Origin: Streptococcus constellatus subsp. constellatus
GTDB lineage: Bacteria; Bacillota; Bacilli; Lactobacillales; Streptococcaceae
DNA length: 64,000 bases
Assembly: GCF_023167545.1 (NCBI RefSeq)
Contig: NZ_AP014647.1
Location: 1,240,001-1,304,000, forward strand
Reading direction: 5' to 3'
Part shown: positions 42,572 through 51,454 of the stretch, piece by piece
How positions within the stretch are numbered: the stretch's first letter is position 1
Layout: the number at the start of each line of letters is the position of its first letter
Program-made: the position numbers and the translations under genes
The notes under the pieces: generated by a model
The model's database searches: none
Seen by the model: only the letters and a program-made list of their open reading frames with translations
What the model was told of the DNA's origin: nothing

Positions 42572-45016
42572 TTATAATGTGTGTTCTGTACGTCCGATAA
42601 TATCATCTTGTGTTGCTTTGGAGAGTACATTGAAGAATGCCGAATATCCTGCAACACGCACAATCAAATCACGGTGTTTTTCAGGATGTTTTTGCGCATC
42701 AATCAAGGTTTCTCTAGAAACAACATTGTATTGAATATGATAACCGTGCAAACGGTTAAAGAACGTACGAAGTAAAGCAATCAATTTAATTTTATCTTCT
42801 TCCTTAGACAAGGTCTGAGGATTCACTTTTTGATTGAGCAGAACCCCCCCAACGATTTCATCTGTCGGCAATTTAGAAACAGATTTCAATACAGAAGTCG
42901 GACCATTCTTGTCCATATTGTGAGATGGAGAACAGCCTTCAGCGAGCGGTGTTCCTGCATTGCGGCCATCTGGTGTCGCCAAAGTACCGCGACCTTGACC
43001 AACATTGGCTGAAATAGAAGATGTTCCTGAATAGCGGATACCGCCAATTGGACCGCGTCCATAACGGGTATTTGGATATTTAGCAATTTCATCCACATAA
43101 ATATCATAAGCATCAGTCACCAGCTTATCAGCGTAATCATCATCATTACCATATTTCGGTGCATCATGAATCAACATCTCCTGAATTTCCTTGCCGCGCT
43201 CACCTGCATAGTCCGTTTCAAGTGCATGCCAGAGTTCAGCTGGAGTCAGTTTGCCTTCTTCAAAGACTAACTTCTTGATTGCTGCTAGTGAGTCTGATAG
43301 ATTAGCAATACCGACTTGGAGACCAGAAATATAGTCATAGACAGCTCCCCCCTCTTTCAAATGCTTACCGCGTCCGATACAATCATCTGTCAAAGCTGAG
43401 CAGAGGATATCCGGCACTTCTCTTTCAAGAGACAGGTCGATAGAATTTTCCACGATGACACTCATACGAGTCAAGTGGCGCAAAGTCTTGTCCCAAGCCG
43501 TTTGCAGCTCAGCAAAGCTCTTCATGTCTTTAAAATGACCGAAGCTTGGTGCAAAACGCTTGCCAGATGCGGGATCAACTCCATCGTTCATAGTGATGAG
43601 AAGCACCTTAGGGAAGTTCATATAGCTCATTCCCGTACAACGGTAGCCCCATTTACCTGGCACAGCTGTCTCCACACAGCCGATAGCACTGTAGTCGTAT
43701 GCATCTTCTTCCAAAACGCCTTTGGCAATAAAGGACGGAATAATAATCTCGTCATTATTGAAAGCAGGCATTCCAAAACCTAGTTTCATAACTTCTATGC
43801 ATTCGTTCATAAAACGAGCATCTAGACCAGCATGGTAGCGAACTGTTAAGTTTGGCTGTGGCAAATGCGTCTGTGCAACAGATCTCAAAACCAGATAAGA
43901 AAGGGGATTTACAGCATCTTTCTTATCACGTGTTTGTCCACCAATTGTCACATTTTGATACAAAGGACTACCAGCAGATGAGAAAGTATGAGCCTGGCTG
44001 CGTACTTTATTGATTGTAATCGTCTTAATCCAAAGATTGGTTAAGCGTTCGACAATGCTTTCTTCCGTCTCGCGACCAGCTTCCAAGTCCGACTTAACAT
44101 AAGGATACATGTATTGGTCAAAGCGCCCATAAGAGAGGGAGTGACCATTAGACTCAATCTGTAAAATACACTGGATAAACCAGACAGACTGAATAGCTTC
44201 AGCAAACGTTTCAGCTGGTTCGTAAGGCACTTTGGAACAAATTCGAGCAATTTCCAATAATTCTTGACGGCGCTCTGGGCTTGCAGACTCTGCCATATCT
44301 TGAGCTAACTTGACAAAACGCTCCGCATAAGCTTTCACAGCATCCACTACAATGAAAATGGAATCATAGAAATGATATTTATCAATACTAGCCGGATCTG
44401 TCAAATCCAAGGCCTCCTTAGCTGCCCGAGCTTTTTCCTCAAAACCTTTCAAACCATATTGAAGCAATTTTTGATAGTTGACTGCCAAGTGAGCATCACC
44501 AGAGTTCATCTTTCCTTCCATGCCAAAGAAGCCAGTTTCCATATAAACCTGAACTTCTTCTGGAAGTAAAGCCCCTGCTCTAGCACGGAGGTTATTGTTT
44601 TCCCAGAAGGGAGCGATGCTCCGGATTTGTTCTTTGGTTTCCTCTGTAATATAGAAAACATCACCGTCGCGCTTTTCAAAAAGATCTAATTCATTGAGTA
44701 CAAATTCTAAAGTATACTCTGGGAAAATAGGTGCATCTTTATTAGATGAAGCCTGATTTCCAACAATCATGGTCTCATCTTCAATATAAAGCGTCATATT
44801 TTCCAAAATTTCCTTAAGCATATAAGCACGCTTCAGAACATTTGGCTTTTCTTTATGCTCTTGATAAGCTCTTGTTGCAAGAACAGCACGTTCAGCATCA
44901 ATATAAGGTTTCTTGTCCAGCACATCTTCCCGATACTTGTTCATTCGGTCCGTTAAGCTACCAAAATAACTCGTTTGTATCATCGTTTTTTCTATTTCTT
45001 TTACATTAGTCATCAC
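42572..45016 (-). CDS. Glycyl radical enzyme, PflD/YbiW type (CxE active site)
   Basis: 814 residues. The glycyl-radical loop near the C-terminus reads RVAGYSAFF and the active-site Cys is in [11 protein letters not shown], a Cys-x-Glu as in glycyl radical dehydratases and C-O lyases rather than the Cys-Cys of pyruvate formate-lyase. It is thus probably not a true PFL although homologues are often labelled pfl. E. coli YbiW and PflD are reported to open 1,5-anhydroglucitol- or anhydromannitol-6-phosphate to 1-deoxyfructose-6-phosphate; the operon (PTS, aldolase, GldA) supports that here. GTG at 45016 or ATG at 45013 starts it, after AAAGG. Needs activation by the enzyme at 49252-50028. Confidence 0.9.
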   Translation of the reverse strand: MMTNVKEIEKTMIQTSYFGSLTDRMNKYREDVLDKKPYIDAERAVLATRAYQEHKEKPNVLKRAYMLKEILENMTLYIEDETMIVGNQASSNKDAPIFPEYTLEFVLNELDLFEKRDGDVFYITEETKEQIRSIAPFWENNNLRARAGALLPEEVQVYMETGFFGMEGKMNSGDAHLAVNYQKLLQYGLKGFEEKARAAKEALDLTDPASIDKYHFYDSIFIVVDAVKAYAERFVKLAQDMAESASPERRQELLEIARICSKVPYEPAETFAEAIQSVWFIQCILQIESNGHSLSYGRFDQYMYPYVKSDLEAGRETEESIVERLTNLWIKTITINKVRSQAHTFSSAGSPLYQNVTIGGQTRDKKDAVNPLSYLVLRSVAQTHLPQPNLTVRYHAGLDARFMNECIEVMKLGFGMPAFNNDEIIIPSFIAKGVLEEDAYDYSAIGCVETAVPGKWGYRCTGMSYMNFPKVLLITMNDGVDPASGKRFAPSFGHFKDMKSFAELQTAWDKTLRHLTRMSVIVENSIDLSLEREVPDILCSALTDDCIGRGKHLKEGGAVYDYISGLQVGIANLSDSLAAIKKLVFEEGKLTPAELWHALETDYAGERGKEIQEMLIHDAPKYGNDDDYADKLVTDAYDIYVDEIAKYPNTRYGRGPIGGIRYSGTSSISANVGQGRGTLATPDGRNAGTPLAEGCSPSHNMDKNGPTSVLKSVSKLPTDEIVGGVLLNQKVNPQTLSKEEDKIKLIALLRTFFNRLHGYHIQYNVVSRETLIDAQKHPEKHRDLIVRVAGYSAFFNVLSKATQDDIIGRTEHTL

Positions 45017-45046
45017 AACACAACCTTTCTTATGAAATTATTTTTA

Positions 45047-45058
45047 TTTCTTTCGTAA
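45047..45058 (+). promoter_or_regulatory. Candidate DeoR-type operator at the glycyl radical enzyme promoter
   Basis: TTTCTTTCGTAA, shared but for one base with 49179-49190 upstream of the activase gene, and similar to GTTTGTAACT at 47217-47226 near the PTS promoter. It covers the expected transcription start, a repressor position. Confidence 0.4.
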
Positions 45059-45060
45059 CT

Positions 45061-45089
45061 ATTGTAGCATGCAAGATGCAAAAATTCAA
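45061..45089 (-). promoter_or_regulatory. Promoter of the glycyl radical enzyme-fsa-gldA operon
   Basis: Minus strand TTGAAT (45084-45089), 17-base spacer, TACAAT (45061-45066) with TG before it (TGCTACAAT). Confidence 0.7.
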
Positions 45090-45124
45090 TCATTTATAAT
45101 CAATTATCGAATTAAAGATTTTTT

Positions 45125-45136
45125 GCACATTTGTGC
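45125..45136. promoter_or_regulatory. Dyad operator GCACA-TT-TGTGC, copy 1
   Basis: GCACATTTGTGC, identical to 47295-47306. Its centre lies 64-65 bases upstream of the -10 box of the glycyl radical enzyme promoter, an activator-like position. Candidate site for the SorC-family regulator. Confidence 0.55.
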
Positions 45137-45180
45137 TCAATCAACGTTAAAATAATTTCTTTACAGTGATACAATGTGGT

Positions 45181-46482
45181 TTATCCTTCCGCTTTCAGTT
45201 CATTACTGTAAGCAAGATTGTCTTGGAATTTAAAGAATGGGAAATAGATGAGAGTGGACATAGCTAAAATGACAACTTGGATGAGAGCACCTTGCCATCC
45301 TGCCACTAAGAAACCAGAAATAATAGCTGGTGTACTCCATGGCAAGGTCACCCCTGAAAATGGCTGCATAAAGCCAATTGCTATAGAGCCATAAACAATT
45401 ACAGCCGCTAAAACAGGTACAAGAATAAAAGGCAAGAACATAACGGGATTCATAACAATTGGAAACCCAAACACAACTGGTTCATTGACATTAAAGATTG
45501 CTGGAAAAGCAGCAACTTTTCCTAGTGCTTTGTATTGCTTGGACTTAGCTGCAAAGATCATAGCTACTACCAAGCCAAAAGTGATACCTGAACCAGATAA
45601 GATTAGGAAACTATCTAAGAATTGCTGAGTAACAATATGCGCTCCTTTACCAACAGATAGCTTTCCAGCAGCAAGCAAAGCTTTATTGGCATCCAGATTT
45701 GAAAGCAATAGAGCAGTCACTACACCATTGACAACAGATTGCCCATGCACACCGAACCACCATAAGAAGGAGATGAAAAAGGCGATACCAATTGCACCGT
45801 AAAGGGAACCAGTCAATCCTTGTAATGGCACTTGAATCACACCATAAATCATTTCAATAAAAGTGCCACCTTTTGTTAGCATTTTAGCAAGAATATAAAC
45901 TACCATGGAAAGGAAGAATATCACAAAAGCTGGAATCATAGCCTCAAATTGCTTAGCAATCGCTTGCGGAACTTGCTCTGGCATTTTAATAACAATATGC
46001 TTTTGAATAAACATGGTATAGATACTACCGACAACCAAACCAATAATAATAGCTCCAATAATCCCCTGACCACCAAACCAAACTTTAGTAATAGCATCTG
46101 CAATAGGTTCACCTTTTGTCGGTACATAAGAAGATTTTAAAAGAATGAAGAAAGAAGACACAGATAACACACCTGCCGGCAACGGCTCTACACCACTATT
46201 TTTAGCATAAGAATATCCTATGGAGAAACAGGAAATCAAACCCATAATCGCAAAAGTTCCTGAGTAAACCTGCATAAACGGCTCGATCCAATTTTTTCCA
46301 AAAATGCCTGCAATCGCCTGATTGAGACCTTCAAATGGTAACTGTCCTACAATCAGAAAGATACTTCCAACAACTGTCAAGGGCAGAATTGCCAACATAC
46401 CATCCTTTAAGGCAATAATACCGCGCATATTGACAAATTTCATAATCGGCGCAATAATTTTTTGAGTATCTATTTTAGCCAT
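45181..46482 (-). CDS. celB: PTS system IIC component, lactose/cellobiose family
   Basis: 433-residue membrane permease with about ten helices; FNVNEPVVFGFPIVMNP carries the NEPxxFG motif and WWFGVHGQSV the conserved GxHG segment of the family. It brings in and phosphorylates a sugar or polyol together with the separate IIB and IIA proteins. The gene directly follows IIB (2 bases). Sugar cannot be read from sequence; context suggests an anhydrohexitol or a beta-glucoside. Confidence 0.92.
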   Translation of the reverse strand: MAKIDTQKIIAPIMKFVNMRGIIALKDGMLAILPLTVVGSIFLIVGQLPFEGLNQAIAGIFGKNWIEPFMQVYSGTFAIMGLISCFSIGYSYAKNSGVEPLPAGVLSVSSFFILLKSSYVPTKGEPIADAITKVWFGGQGIIGAIIIGLVVGSIYTMFIQKHIVIKMPEQVPQAIAKQFEAMIPAFVIFFLSMVVYILAKMLTKGGTFIEMIYGVIQVPLQGLTGSLYGAIGIAFFISFLWWFGVHGQSVVNGVVTALLLSNLDANKALLAAGKLSVGKGAHIVTQQFLDSFLILSGSGITFGLVVAMIFAAKSKQYKALGKVAAFPAIFNVNEPVVFGFPIVMNPVMFLPFILVPVLAAVIVYGSIAIGFMQPFSGVTLPWSTPAIISGFLVAGWQGALIQVVILAMSTLIYFPFFKFQDNLAYSNELKAEG

Positions 46483-46484
46483 AA

Positions 46485-46805
46485 CTAAGCTCCTTGTTTT
46501 TGTTCCAAAAGCCCCAAAGCGAGATTCAATACTTTTTTACCATCTAGCATGCCATAGTCCGCCATTGGAATGACCGCAATTGGAATATGGTTCTCTTCGC
46601 AAATGGCAGCTGACTTATCCAAAGTATAAGCTACTTGTGGTCCTAACAAAGCAACATCCAAGTTTGGTGCATAATCTGCTAACTTGGCCTGAGAATAAGC
46701 ATCAATCTCAACCTCTAAACCAGCTTCTTTCGCAGCTATTTTCATATTATTGACCAACATTCCTGTTGAAAAACCTGCTGCACAAAACAACCCAATTTTA
46801 ATCAT
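46485..46805 (-). CDS. celA: PTS system IIB component, lactose/cellobiose family
   Basis: 106 residues. MIKIGLFCAAGFSTGMLVNN has the phospho-accepting Cys8 in the P-loop-like IIB fold (LFCAAGFST for the usual LxCxxGxST). It passes phosphate from IIA to the sugar. GGAGGATGA precedes the ATG. Between IIA (20 bases) and IIC. Confidence 0.93.
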   Translation of the reverse strand: MIKIGLFCAAGFSTGMLVNNMKIAAKEAGLEVEIDAYSQAKLADYAPNLDVALLGPQVAYTLDKSAAICEENHIPIAVIPMADYGMLDGKKVLNLALGLLEQKQGA

Positions 46806-46825
46806 ATCTTCATCCTCCTGATGAT

Positions 46826-47149
46826 TTATTTTTTCACTTGTAATTCTTTTCTCAAGTCAATGATTTCCTTGATAAGATTAATTTCTGTAATACTGGTCAT
46901 CAAATGATCCTGAGAGTGGACAAACAAAGCTGTAATTTCTGTCTTTGTTCCCCCCGCTTCCTGTGCCAAAAACTCCGTTTGAAGATTATGAGCTTCTAAT
47001 AATGCCTGATCTGCCAATTCTAGATACTCATTACACTTTTCAAACTCACCATTTTTTGCTAATGACAAAGCTTGGTAAATATGCTGTTTGGCATCCCCAG
47101 CATGCAAGATTAACCCCATAATGATTTGATCAGCTACAATCACTTCCAT
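46826..47149 (-). CDS. celC: PTS system IIA component, lactose/cellobiose family
   Basis: 107-residue helical trimeric IIA. IIMGLILHAGDAKQHIYQAL and ALFVHSQDHLMTS hold the conserved His residues, the second being the phosphorylation site. First gene of the PTS operon; AGGAGTAACG lies upstream of the ATG at 47149. Confidence 0.93.
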   Translation of the reverse strand: MEVIVADQIIMGLILHAGDAKQHIYQALSLAKNGEFEKCNEYLELADQALLEAHNLQTEFLAQEAGGTKTEITALFVHSQDHLMTSITEINLIKEIIDLRKELQVKK

Positions 47150-47198
47150 ATTTAACGTTACTCCTATTTTTATTTACAAAATATATCTTTCTTTTATT

Positions 47199-47212
47199 TG
47201 AAAGCGTTTTAT
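47199..47212. promoter_or_regulatory. cre site (CcpA) in the PTS operon leader
   Basis: TGAAAGCGTTTTAT fits the catabolite-responsive element except at the last positions. It lies about 10-23 bases after the expected transcription start, where CcpA would block transcription. Confidence 0.65.
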
Positions 47213-47228
47213 TTTTGTTTGTAACTCA

Positions 47229-47257
47229 AATTTATCATCTTTCTCTTATTCCGTCAA
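47229..47257 (-). promoter_or_regulatory. Promoter of the PTS IIA-IIB-IIC operon
   Basis: Minus strand TTGACG (47252-47257), 17-base spacer, TAAATT (47229-47234). Confidence 0.65.
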
Positions 47258-47294
47258 TATATCACTGAACAAATTCTCTTTTTTTATATTTATC

Positions 47295-47306
47295 GCACAT
47301 TTGTGC
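47295..47306. promoter_or_regulatory. Dyad operator GCACA-TT-TGTGC, copy 2
   Basis: Identical to 45125-45136. Its centre lies 66-67 bases upstream of the PTS -10 box, nearly the same distance as copy 1 from its promoter. Confidence 0.55.
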
Positions 47307-47394
47307 TTATAGAGTAAAATAAAAAGGGTCAGAATCATTATTCTTGACCTTTTGAAAATGAAATAATGAGGAAAAGGAGAACTTTTATAAACTA

Positions 47395-48357
47395 CTAATT
47401 AACTGCACTATTATCCAATTCCAACACTTTTAAAATAGTTGCTTCATCTGTAACTAAATGGTTGACATACCCAGCACGTAAAACCGCCAAAATAGCGGCA
47501 GCTTTTTGACGACCATAGGCAAAAGCCAGACTGTGAGGAACTGTTTTTAAATAATCTAAAGAAATAGCAACTGTTCGATTTTGCAACTGTTCATCAACCA
47601 ACTCACCATTTTCATCAAAAAAGCGGCAACAAATTTCTCCGACAGCTCCTTCATTTTCCACTGTACGAAAATCTTCAGCCGTCAGCATATCCAACCACTG
47701 CCGATTCTTTTCATCCACTTGTCCGCCAATACCAACAACAACCACATCTAGTTCTTGCCAACTTCTTTTTAAGTCCTCAAAATATTTAGAAGATAAAATT
47801 CCTTTTGCTAAGATCTCGTCTTCCTGTATAATCGTCGCATTCATAAAGCGACAATCCCCATGGTATTTATTAGCCATACTGTAAATGAGGGTATTAACAT
47901 GATAACGAGCATGAATATGGCTAGGTCCGCCAGCCAATGGAAAAAAATGCACATTATTCAAGTGCCGACTGCCCGAGTGTTCTACCAAGAGACTAAGACT
48001 CTTTCCCCATGAAAATCCAACTTTAGCATTGTCATCAATCATCCCCCGAAGCATTCCTGCCGCTGATTGAGCTAACCGCTGCTCCAAATCAGAAGGTGAA
48101 TCATCCACTTGATTTGCTACGATTTCAAGTCCTTTTAACCCATACTTCTCTTTCACTGCATTTTCTAAATGAAACAAACGCGTATCAAAGGCTTCAATCT
48201 CGATTTTGACAATGCCTTCCTTTTTAGCTTCAGCCAGCATACGACTCACAGTTGTCCGATAAATCCCTGTCTCTGCTGCAATTTCTGCCTGACTTTTCTC
48301 CTCTACATAATAAAGATAAGCAATCTTAGCTAATAGCCTTTTTCTTTCACTTTTCAT
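47395..48357 (-). CDS. SorC-family sugar-binding transcriptional regulator
   Basis: 320 residues: N-terminal helix-turn-helix (LAKIAYLYYVEEKSQAEIAA, GIYRTTVSRMLAEAK) and a large effector-binding domain (GFSWGKSL, FFPLAGGPSH, VGIGGQ) that normally binds a phosphorylated sugar. Lies between the DeoR gene and the PTS operon, all on one strand. Likely controls the PTS and glycyl radical enzyme promoters through the two GCACA dyads (inference). Confidence 0.88.
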   Translation of the reverse strand: MKSERKRLLAKIAYLYYVEEKSQAEIAAETGIYRTTVSRMLAEAKKEGIVKIEIEAFDTRLFHLENAVKEKYGLKGLEIVANQVDDSPSDLEQRLAQSAAGMLRGMIDDNAKVGFSWGKSLSLLVEHSGSRHLNNVHFFPLAGGPSHIHARYHVNTLIYSMANKYHGDCRFMNATIIQEDEILAKGILSSKYFEDLKRSWQELDVVVVGIGGQVDEKNRQWLDMLTAEDFRTVENEGAVGEICCRFFDENGELVDEQLQNRTVAISLDYLKTVPHSLAFAYGRQKAAAILAVLRAGYVNHLVTDEATILKVLELDNSAVN

Positions 48358-48375
48358 CTTATCTCCCTCTACTTA

Positions 48376-49119
48376 TCAGACTAGAGTCAATTTGATATTG
48401 GCTGCTTTTAGGCGTTGAACCGCGGCTGTCGGAATAGCTTGATCGGTTACCACCTGCGAAACCTGTCTCAAACCAAAGCGTTTGACAGTCCCTCTTTTAT
48501 CAAATTTACTCGAATCTGTTAACACAATCATTTTATCAGATGCTTCCGACATATATTGCACCACTTCGCTACGCATTAAATCCTTACCTGTAAAACCAAG
48601 CTCTTCATCATAGCCATCAGTCCCTACAAAAGCATGTTCTACATGGAAAAATTGAATCATTTCCTTAAGCAAAGGACCGACCGTAACTTGCGAATCGTTC
48701 TGAAATTCACCGCCTAGCAAGATAATCTTGCAAGAATCTACTTTTCTCACATAGTCTGCGATAAAATAAGAATTTGTAATAATTTTCACATTCTTCTTAG
48801 TACGACAGATTTCTTCAGCTAACAGAGCACAAGTTGAACCAGATTCAATGATAATCGTTTCATTGTCTGCAACAATTTTTGCCGCTTCTTGTGCTATCTT
48901 TCGCTTGGTATCATAATGAAAAGAAAGCCGGACATTCAGGTCATCACCACTATTTAAGACCGCATAACCGTGCTCCCGATGAAGTAAGCCTTTCATTTCC
49001 AGCTTATCCAAGTCTTTCCGAATCGTAACTTTAGAGACTTTTAATTTATCAGATAAAGTATTAACATCAATTTTTTCAAACTCTGAAACGAGCTTAACGA
49101 TTTCATCTAAACGTTCCAT
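48376..49119 (-). CDS. DeoR/GlpR-family transcriptional regulator
   Basis: 247 residues starting MERLDEIVKLVSEFEKIDVN, with winged helix VSKVTIRKDLDKLEMKGLL and the sugar-phosphate-binding DeoR C-terminal domain (ESGSTCALLAEEI, TNSYFIADYV, GTDGYDEELGF). I start at 49119 after GAGGTG; the longer frame to 49302 runs through the divergent promoter of the activase gene. It probably represses the operon through the TTTC-type sites. Confidence 0.9.
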   Translation of the reverse strand: MERLDEIVKLVSEFEKIDVNTLSDKLKVSKVTIRKDLDKLEMKGLLHREHGYAVLNSGDDLNVRLSFHYDTKRKIAQEAAKIVADNETIIIESGSTCALLAEEICRTKKNVKIITNSYFIADYVRKVDSCKIILLGGEFQNDSQVTVGPLLKEMIQFFHVEHAFVGTDGYDEELGFTGKDLMRSEVVQYMSEASDKMIVLTDSSKFDKRGTVKRFGLRQVSQVVTDQAIPTAAVQRLKAANIKLTLV

Positions 49120-49178
49120 TTTATTCACCTCATTCTTTATTTTAACAGAATTTAAGGAATAAATAAAATAAAAAATAG

Positions 49179-49190
49179 TTTCATTCGTAA
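49179..49190 (+). promoter_or_regulatory. Candidate DeoR-type operator between deoR and the activase gene
   Basis: TTTCATTCGTAA, one mismatch to 45047-45058. A looser second unit, TTTCGTTTGTTTG, follows at 49200-49212. The site touches the -35 box of the activase promoter. Confidence 0.4.
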
Positions 49191-49219
49191 TTGTTTTTAT
49201 TTCGTTTGTTTGATATAAT
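49191..49219 (+). promoter_or_regulatory. Promoter of the glycyl radical activase gene
   Basis: TTGTTT (49191-49196), 17-base spacer, TATAAT (49214-49219). Confidence 0.7.
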
Positions 49220-49251
49220 AAAAGAAAATAAGCAAGAAAAGAGTGTACATC

Positions 49252-50028
49252 ATGAGTGCAGAAAAAGGAATCATTTTTAATATTCAACATTTTAGTATTC
49301 ACGACGGACCAGGAATTCGGACAACTGTTTTTCTAAAAGGCTGTCCCTTACGCTGTCCTTGGTGTGCCAATCCAGAATCTCAGAAATTTAAACCTGAGCC
49401 CATGTTAGACGCTTCTAGCAAAAAGACTATCACCATGGGAGAGGAAAAAAGCGTTGAAGAGATTATCAAAGAAGTTCTCAAAGATAGAGAATTTTATGAA
49501 GAATCAGGTGGAGGCCTGACCTTGTCTGGTGGAGAAATCTTTGCCCAATTTGAATTTGCCAAAGCAATCCTTAAAGCTGCCAAAGAAAAAGGTATCCATA
49601 CAGCGATTGAAACGACAGCCTTTGTAGATCATAACAAATTCGTTGATTTGCTCCAGTATGTAGATTTTATCTATACTGACTTAAAACATTACAACACCAT
49701 CAATCACCGCAAAGTCACAGGGGTCAAAAATGAACTAATTATCAAAAATATTCATTATGCTTTTTCGCAACAAAAAACCATTGTCCTGCGTATTCCTGTT
49801 ATCCCTAGCTTTAATGACTCTCTAGAAGATGCCGAACAATTTGCTATTTTATTTAAAAAATTATCTATTGACCAAGTACAACTCTTACCTTTTCATCAAT
49901 TCGGTGAAAATAAATATAAATTACTAAAACGTTCTTATGAAATGGAAAATGTGCAAGCTCTACATCCGGAAGACCTCTATGATTATCAGCAAGTTTTTCT
50001 TGATTATGAAATCAACTGTTATTTTTAG
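49252..50028 (+). CDS. pflC: Glycyl radical enzyme activating enzyme (radical SAM)
   Basis: 258 residues. GCPLRCPWCANPES holds the CxxxCxxC cluster; HDGPGIRTTVFLKGC and LTLSGGEIFAQ are typical of activases. It generates the Gly radical in the enzyme at 42572-45016. Many activases of dehydratase-type enzymes carry an extra ferredoxin-like insert with two further clusters; here only about 30 residues without paired Cys stand in its place. I choose the ATG at 49252; a GTG at 49243 is also in frame. Divergent from the rest of the operon. Confidence 0.9.
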   Translation: MSAEKGIIFNIQHFSIHDGPGIRTTVFLKGCPLRCPWCANPESQKFKPEPMLDASSKKTITMGEEKSVEEIIKEVLKDREFYEESGGGLTLSGGEIFAQFEFAKAILKAAKEKGIHTAIETTAFVDHNKFVDLLQYVDFIYTDLKHYNTINHRKVTGVKNELIIKNIHYAFSQQKTIVLRIPVIPSFNDSLEDAEQFAILFKKLSIDQVQLLPFHQFGENKYKLLKRSYEMENVQALHPEDLYDYQQVFLDYEINCYF

Positions 50029-50044
50029 CTCCTCTTTTTCTCCA

Positions 50045-50080
50045 AAAAACAATCCATTTCTTACGAAATGGATTGTTTTT
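50045..50080. terminator. Bidirectional terminator between the activase and rrf2 genes
   Basis: A 16-bp stem, AAAAACAATCCATTTC (50045-50060) with its complement at 50065-50080. The rrf2 stop codon falls in the loop. Confidence 0.9.
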
Positions 50081-50510
50081 TTATCTTTTCTTGGACAGAT
50101 GCAACGACATCTGCAAGGCTGGTTTTACTCAGTTCTTTTTCCATTGCTACTTGAATTTCTGATAATTTATCATCTAAAACGAAATGAATATTTCTGCCAA
50201 TGGGACAAGACGGATTGGGATGCTCATGAAAGCTAAAGAGTTGTCCCGATTTTCCCAGACTTTCTACTGCTTGATAGACATCCAAAAGGGTAATATCCTT
50301 TAAATCTTTCCTAATGATAGCTCCTCCCCTCCCACGCGCTACAGAAATCAAATCCGCACTTTTCAATTGCGATAAGATTTTGCGAATAATAACAGGGTTT
50401 ACTCCAACGCTAGCTGCTAGAACATCACTCGTTACTTTGTGCTCTTGACATTCTAGTGCTATAACAGTCAACATGTGCGTAGCAATGGTAAAACGACTCG
50501 AAATTTGCAT
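50061..50510 (-). CDS. Rrf2-family transcriptional regulator
   Basis: 149 residues with a winged helix (ATHMLTVIALECQEHKVTSD, VIIRKILSQLKSADLISV) and the family's ARGRGGAII wing. Only two cysteines are present (LECQE and NPSCPIG), fewer than the three that bind Fe-S in IscR/NsrR, so it may sense something else or be cluster-free. GGAG precedes the ATG. Target genes are not evident. Confidence 0.88.
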   Translation of the reverse strand: MQISSRFTIATHMLTVIALECQEHKVTSDVLAASVGVNPVIIRKILSQLKSADLISVARGRGGAIIRKDLKDITLLDVYQAVESLGKSGQLFSFHEHPNPSCPIGRNIHFVLDDKLSEIQVAMEKELSKTSLADVVASVQEKIKKQSIS

Positions 50511-50568
50511 GTTAAACTCCTTTCATTTGCTGCTTCTATTACTCATATACTTTATTTACGTTGTGACT

Positions 50569-51411
50569 TCATATATTACGTCTAAAAAACTCCTTAAGCT
50601 GCGCAACATAGTCTTCTCGCTCACTAATTGCTCGAAGTAAATCATGGTTATGGGTGTGATGAATCCCATTGACAAGGCTTTCGTAATATACTTCATAATA
50701 AGGCAACTTCAATGTTCTAGCCATTTCCAATTCTTTATTTACATCATAAGCCACTCGTCGAAAATCGACATCTGCTAATCCCTGTTCATCAATTTTTAAA
50801 ATAGCATACTGAGCTCGCAGATCCTTTCGCAAACAAGCATCTAGAAAAAACGGCTGACCGATAGATCCCGGATTGATAATCATCTGTCCCCCCGTCGCAT
50901 AACGAAGAAATTGCTGATGAATATGACCATAAATGGCAATGGCACAATTGTTACCTTCAAACAGGCTATCAAAATTCTCTTGTTGACCAATATGAATTAG
51001 CTCTCGTCCCCAATTTTTATCTGGCAAATGATGAGTCACAGCAATTTCTAAATCGCCAACTTTTGTCAAAAGCTGCAAAGGCAACTCATGCAATCGGTCT
51101 AGTTCTTCAGGTGTGACTTCTTCCAAAAGATACTGGCATAAACAAACCATATATAAATGACTAGGGCGACTGATATCTAATTTCCCATGAAGAGCATTCC
51201 AAATGCTGTCTTCCCAATTTCCCCGCACTTGAAGACTAATCGGTAAAGTAGCCATTAAGTCAAGAATTTTCTTTCGCCCCGTTCCGGGTGCCAATAAATC
51301 TCCCAAAAACCAGTAATCGGTCACCTGTTCCTTTTTGGCGTCCGCTAAAACAGCTTCTAATGCCGTTACATTTCCATGAATATCTGATAATAAAGCAATT
51401 TTTCTTTTCAT
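50569..51411 (-). CDS. Calcineurin-like metallophosphoesterase
   Basis: 280 residues: LLSDIHGNVTALEAVL, WFLGDLLAPG, RGNWEDS, VTHHLPD and IYGHIHQQF are the five metal-binding motifs of YfcE/MJ0936-type phosphodiesterases. Substrate unknown. The ATG overlaps the stop of a four-codon mini-frame (ATG AGA CGA TGA, 51419-51408) that has the good AAAGGA site, so translation is probably coupled to it. An extended -10 box (TGTTATAAT) lies at 51442-51450. Confidence 0.88.
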   Translation of the reverse strand: MKRKIALLSDIHGNVTALEAVLADAKKEQVTDYWFLGDLLAPGTGRKKILDLMATLPISLQVRGNWEDSIWNALHGKLDISRPSHLYMVCLCQYLLEEVTPEELDRLHELPLQLLTKVGDLEIAVTHHLPDKNWGRELIHIGQQENFDSLFEGNNCAIAIYGHIHQQFLRYATGGQMIINPGSIGQPFFLDACLRKDLRAQYAILKIDEQGLADVDFRRVAYDVNKELEMARTLKLPYYEVYYESLVNGIHHTHNHDLLRAISEREDYVAQLKEFFRRNI

Positions 51412-51454
51412 CGTCTCATTTTACTTGTCCTTTATAGAAATATTATAACAAACC

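Noticed and set aside
42572..45016. Pyruvate formate-lyase
   Set aside because: The active site has Cys-Val-Glu instead of the Cys-Cys pair of PFL, and the neighbours (PTS, aldolase, GldA) do not fit pyruvate cleavage.
49120..49302. Long N-terminal extension of the DeoR regulator
   Set aside because: It crosses the divergent activase promoter and start, and GAGGTG supports the internal ATG at 49119.
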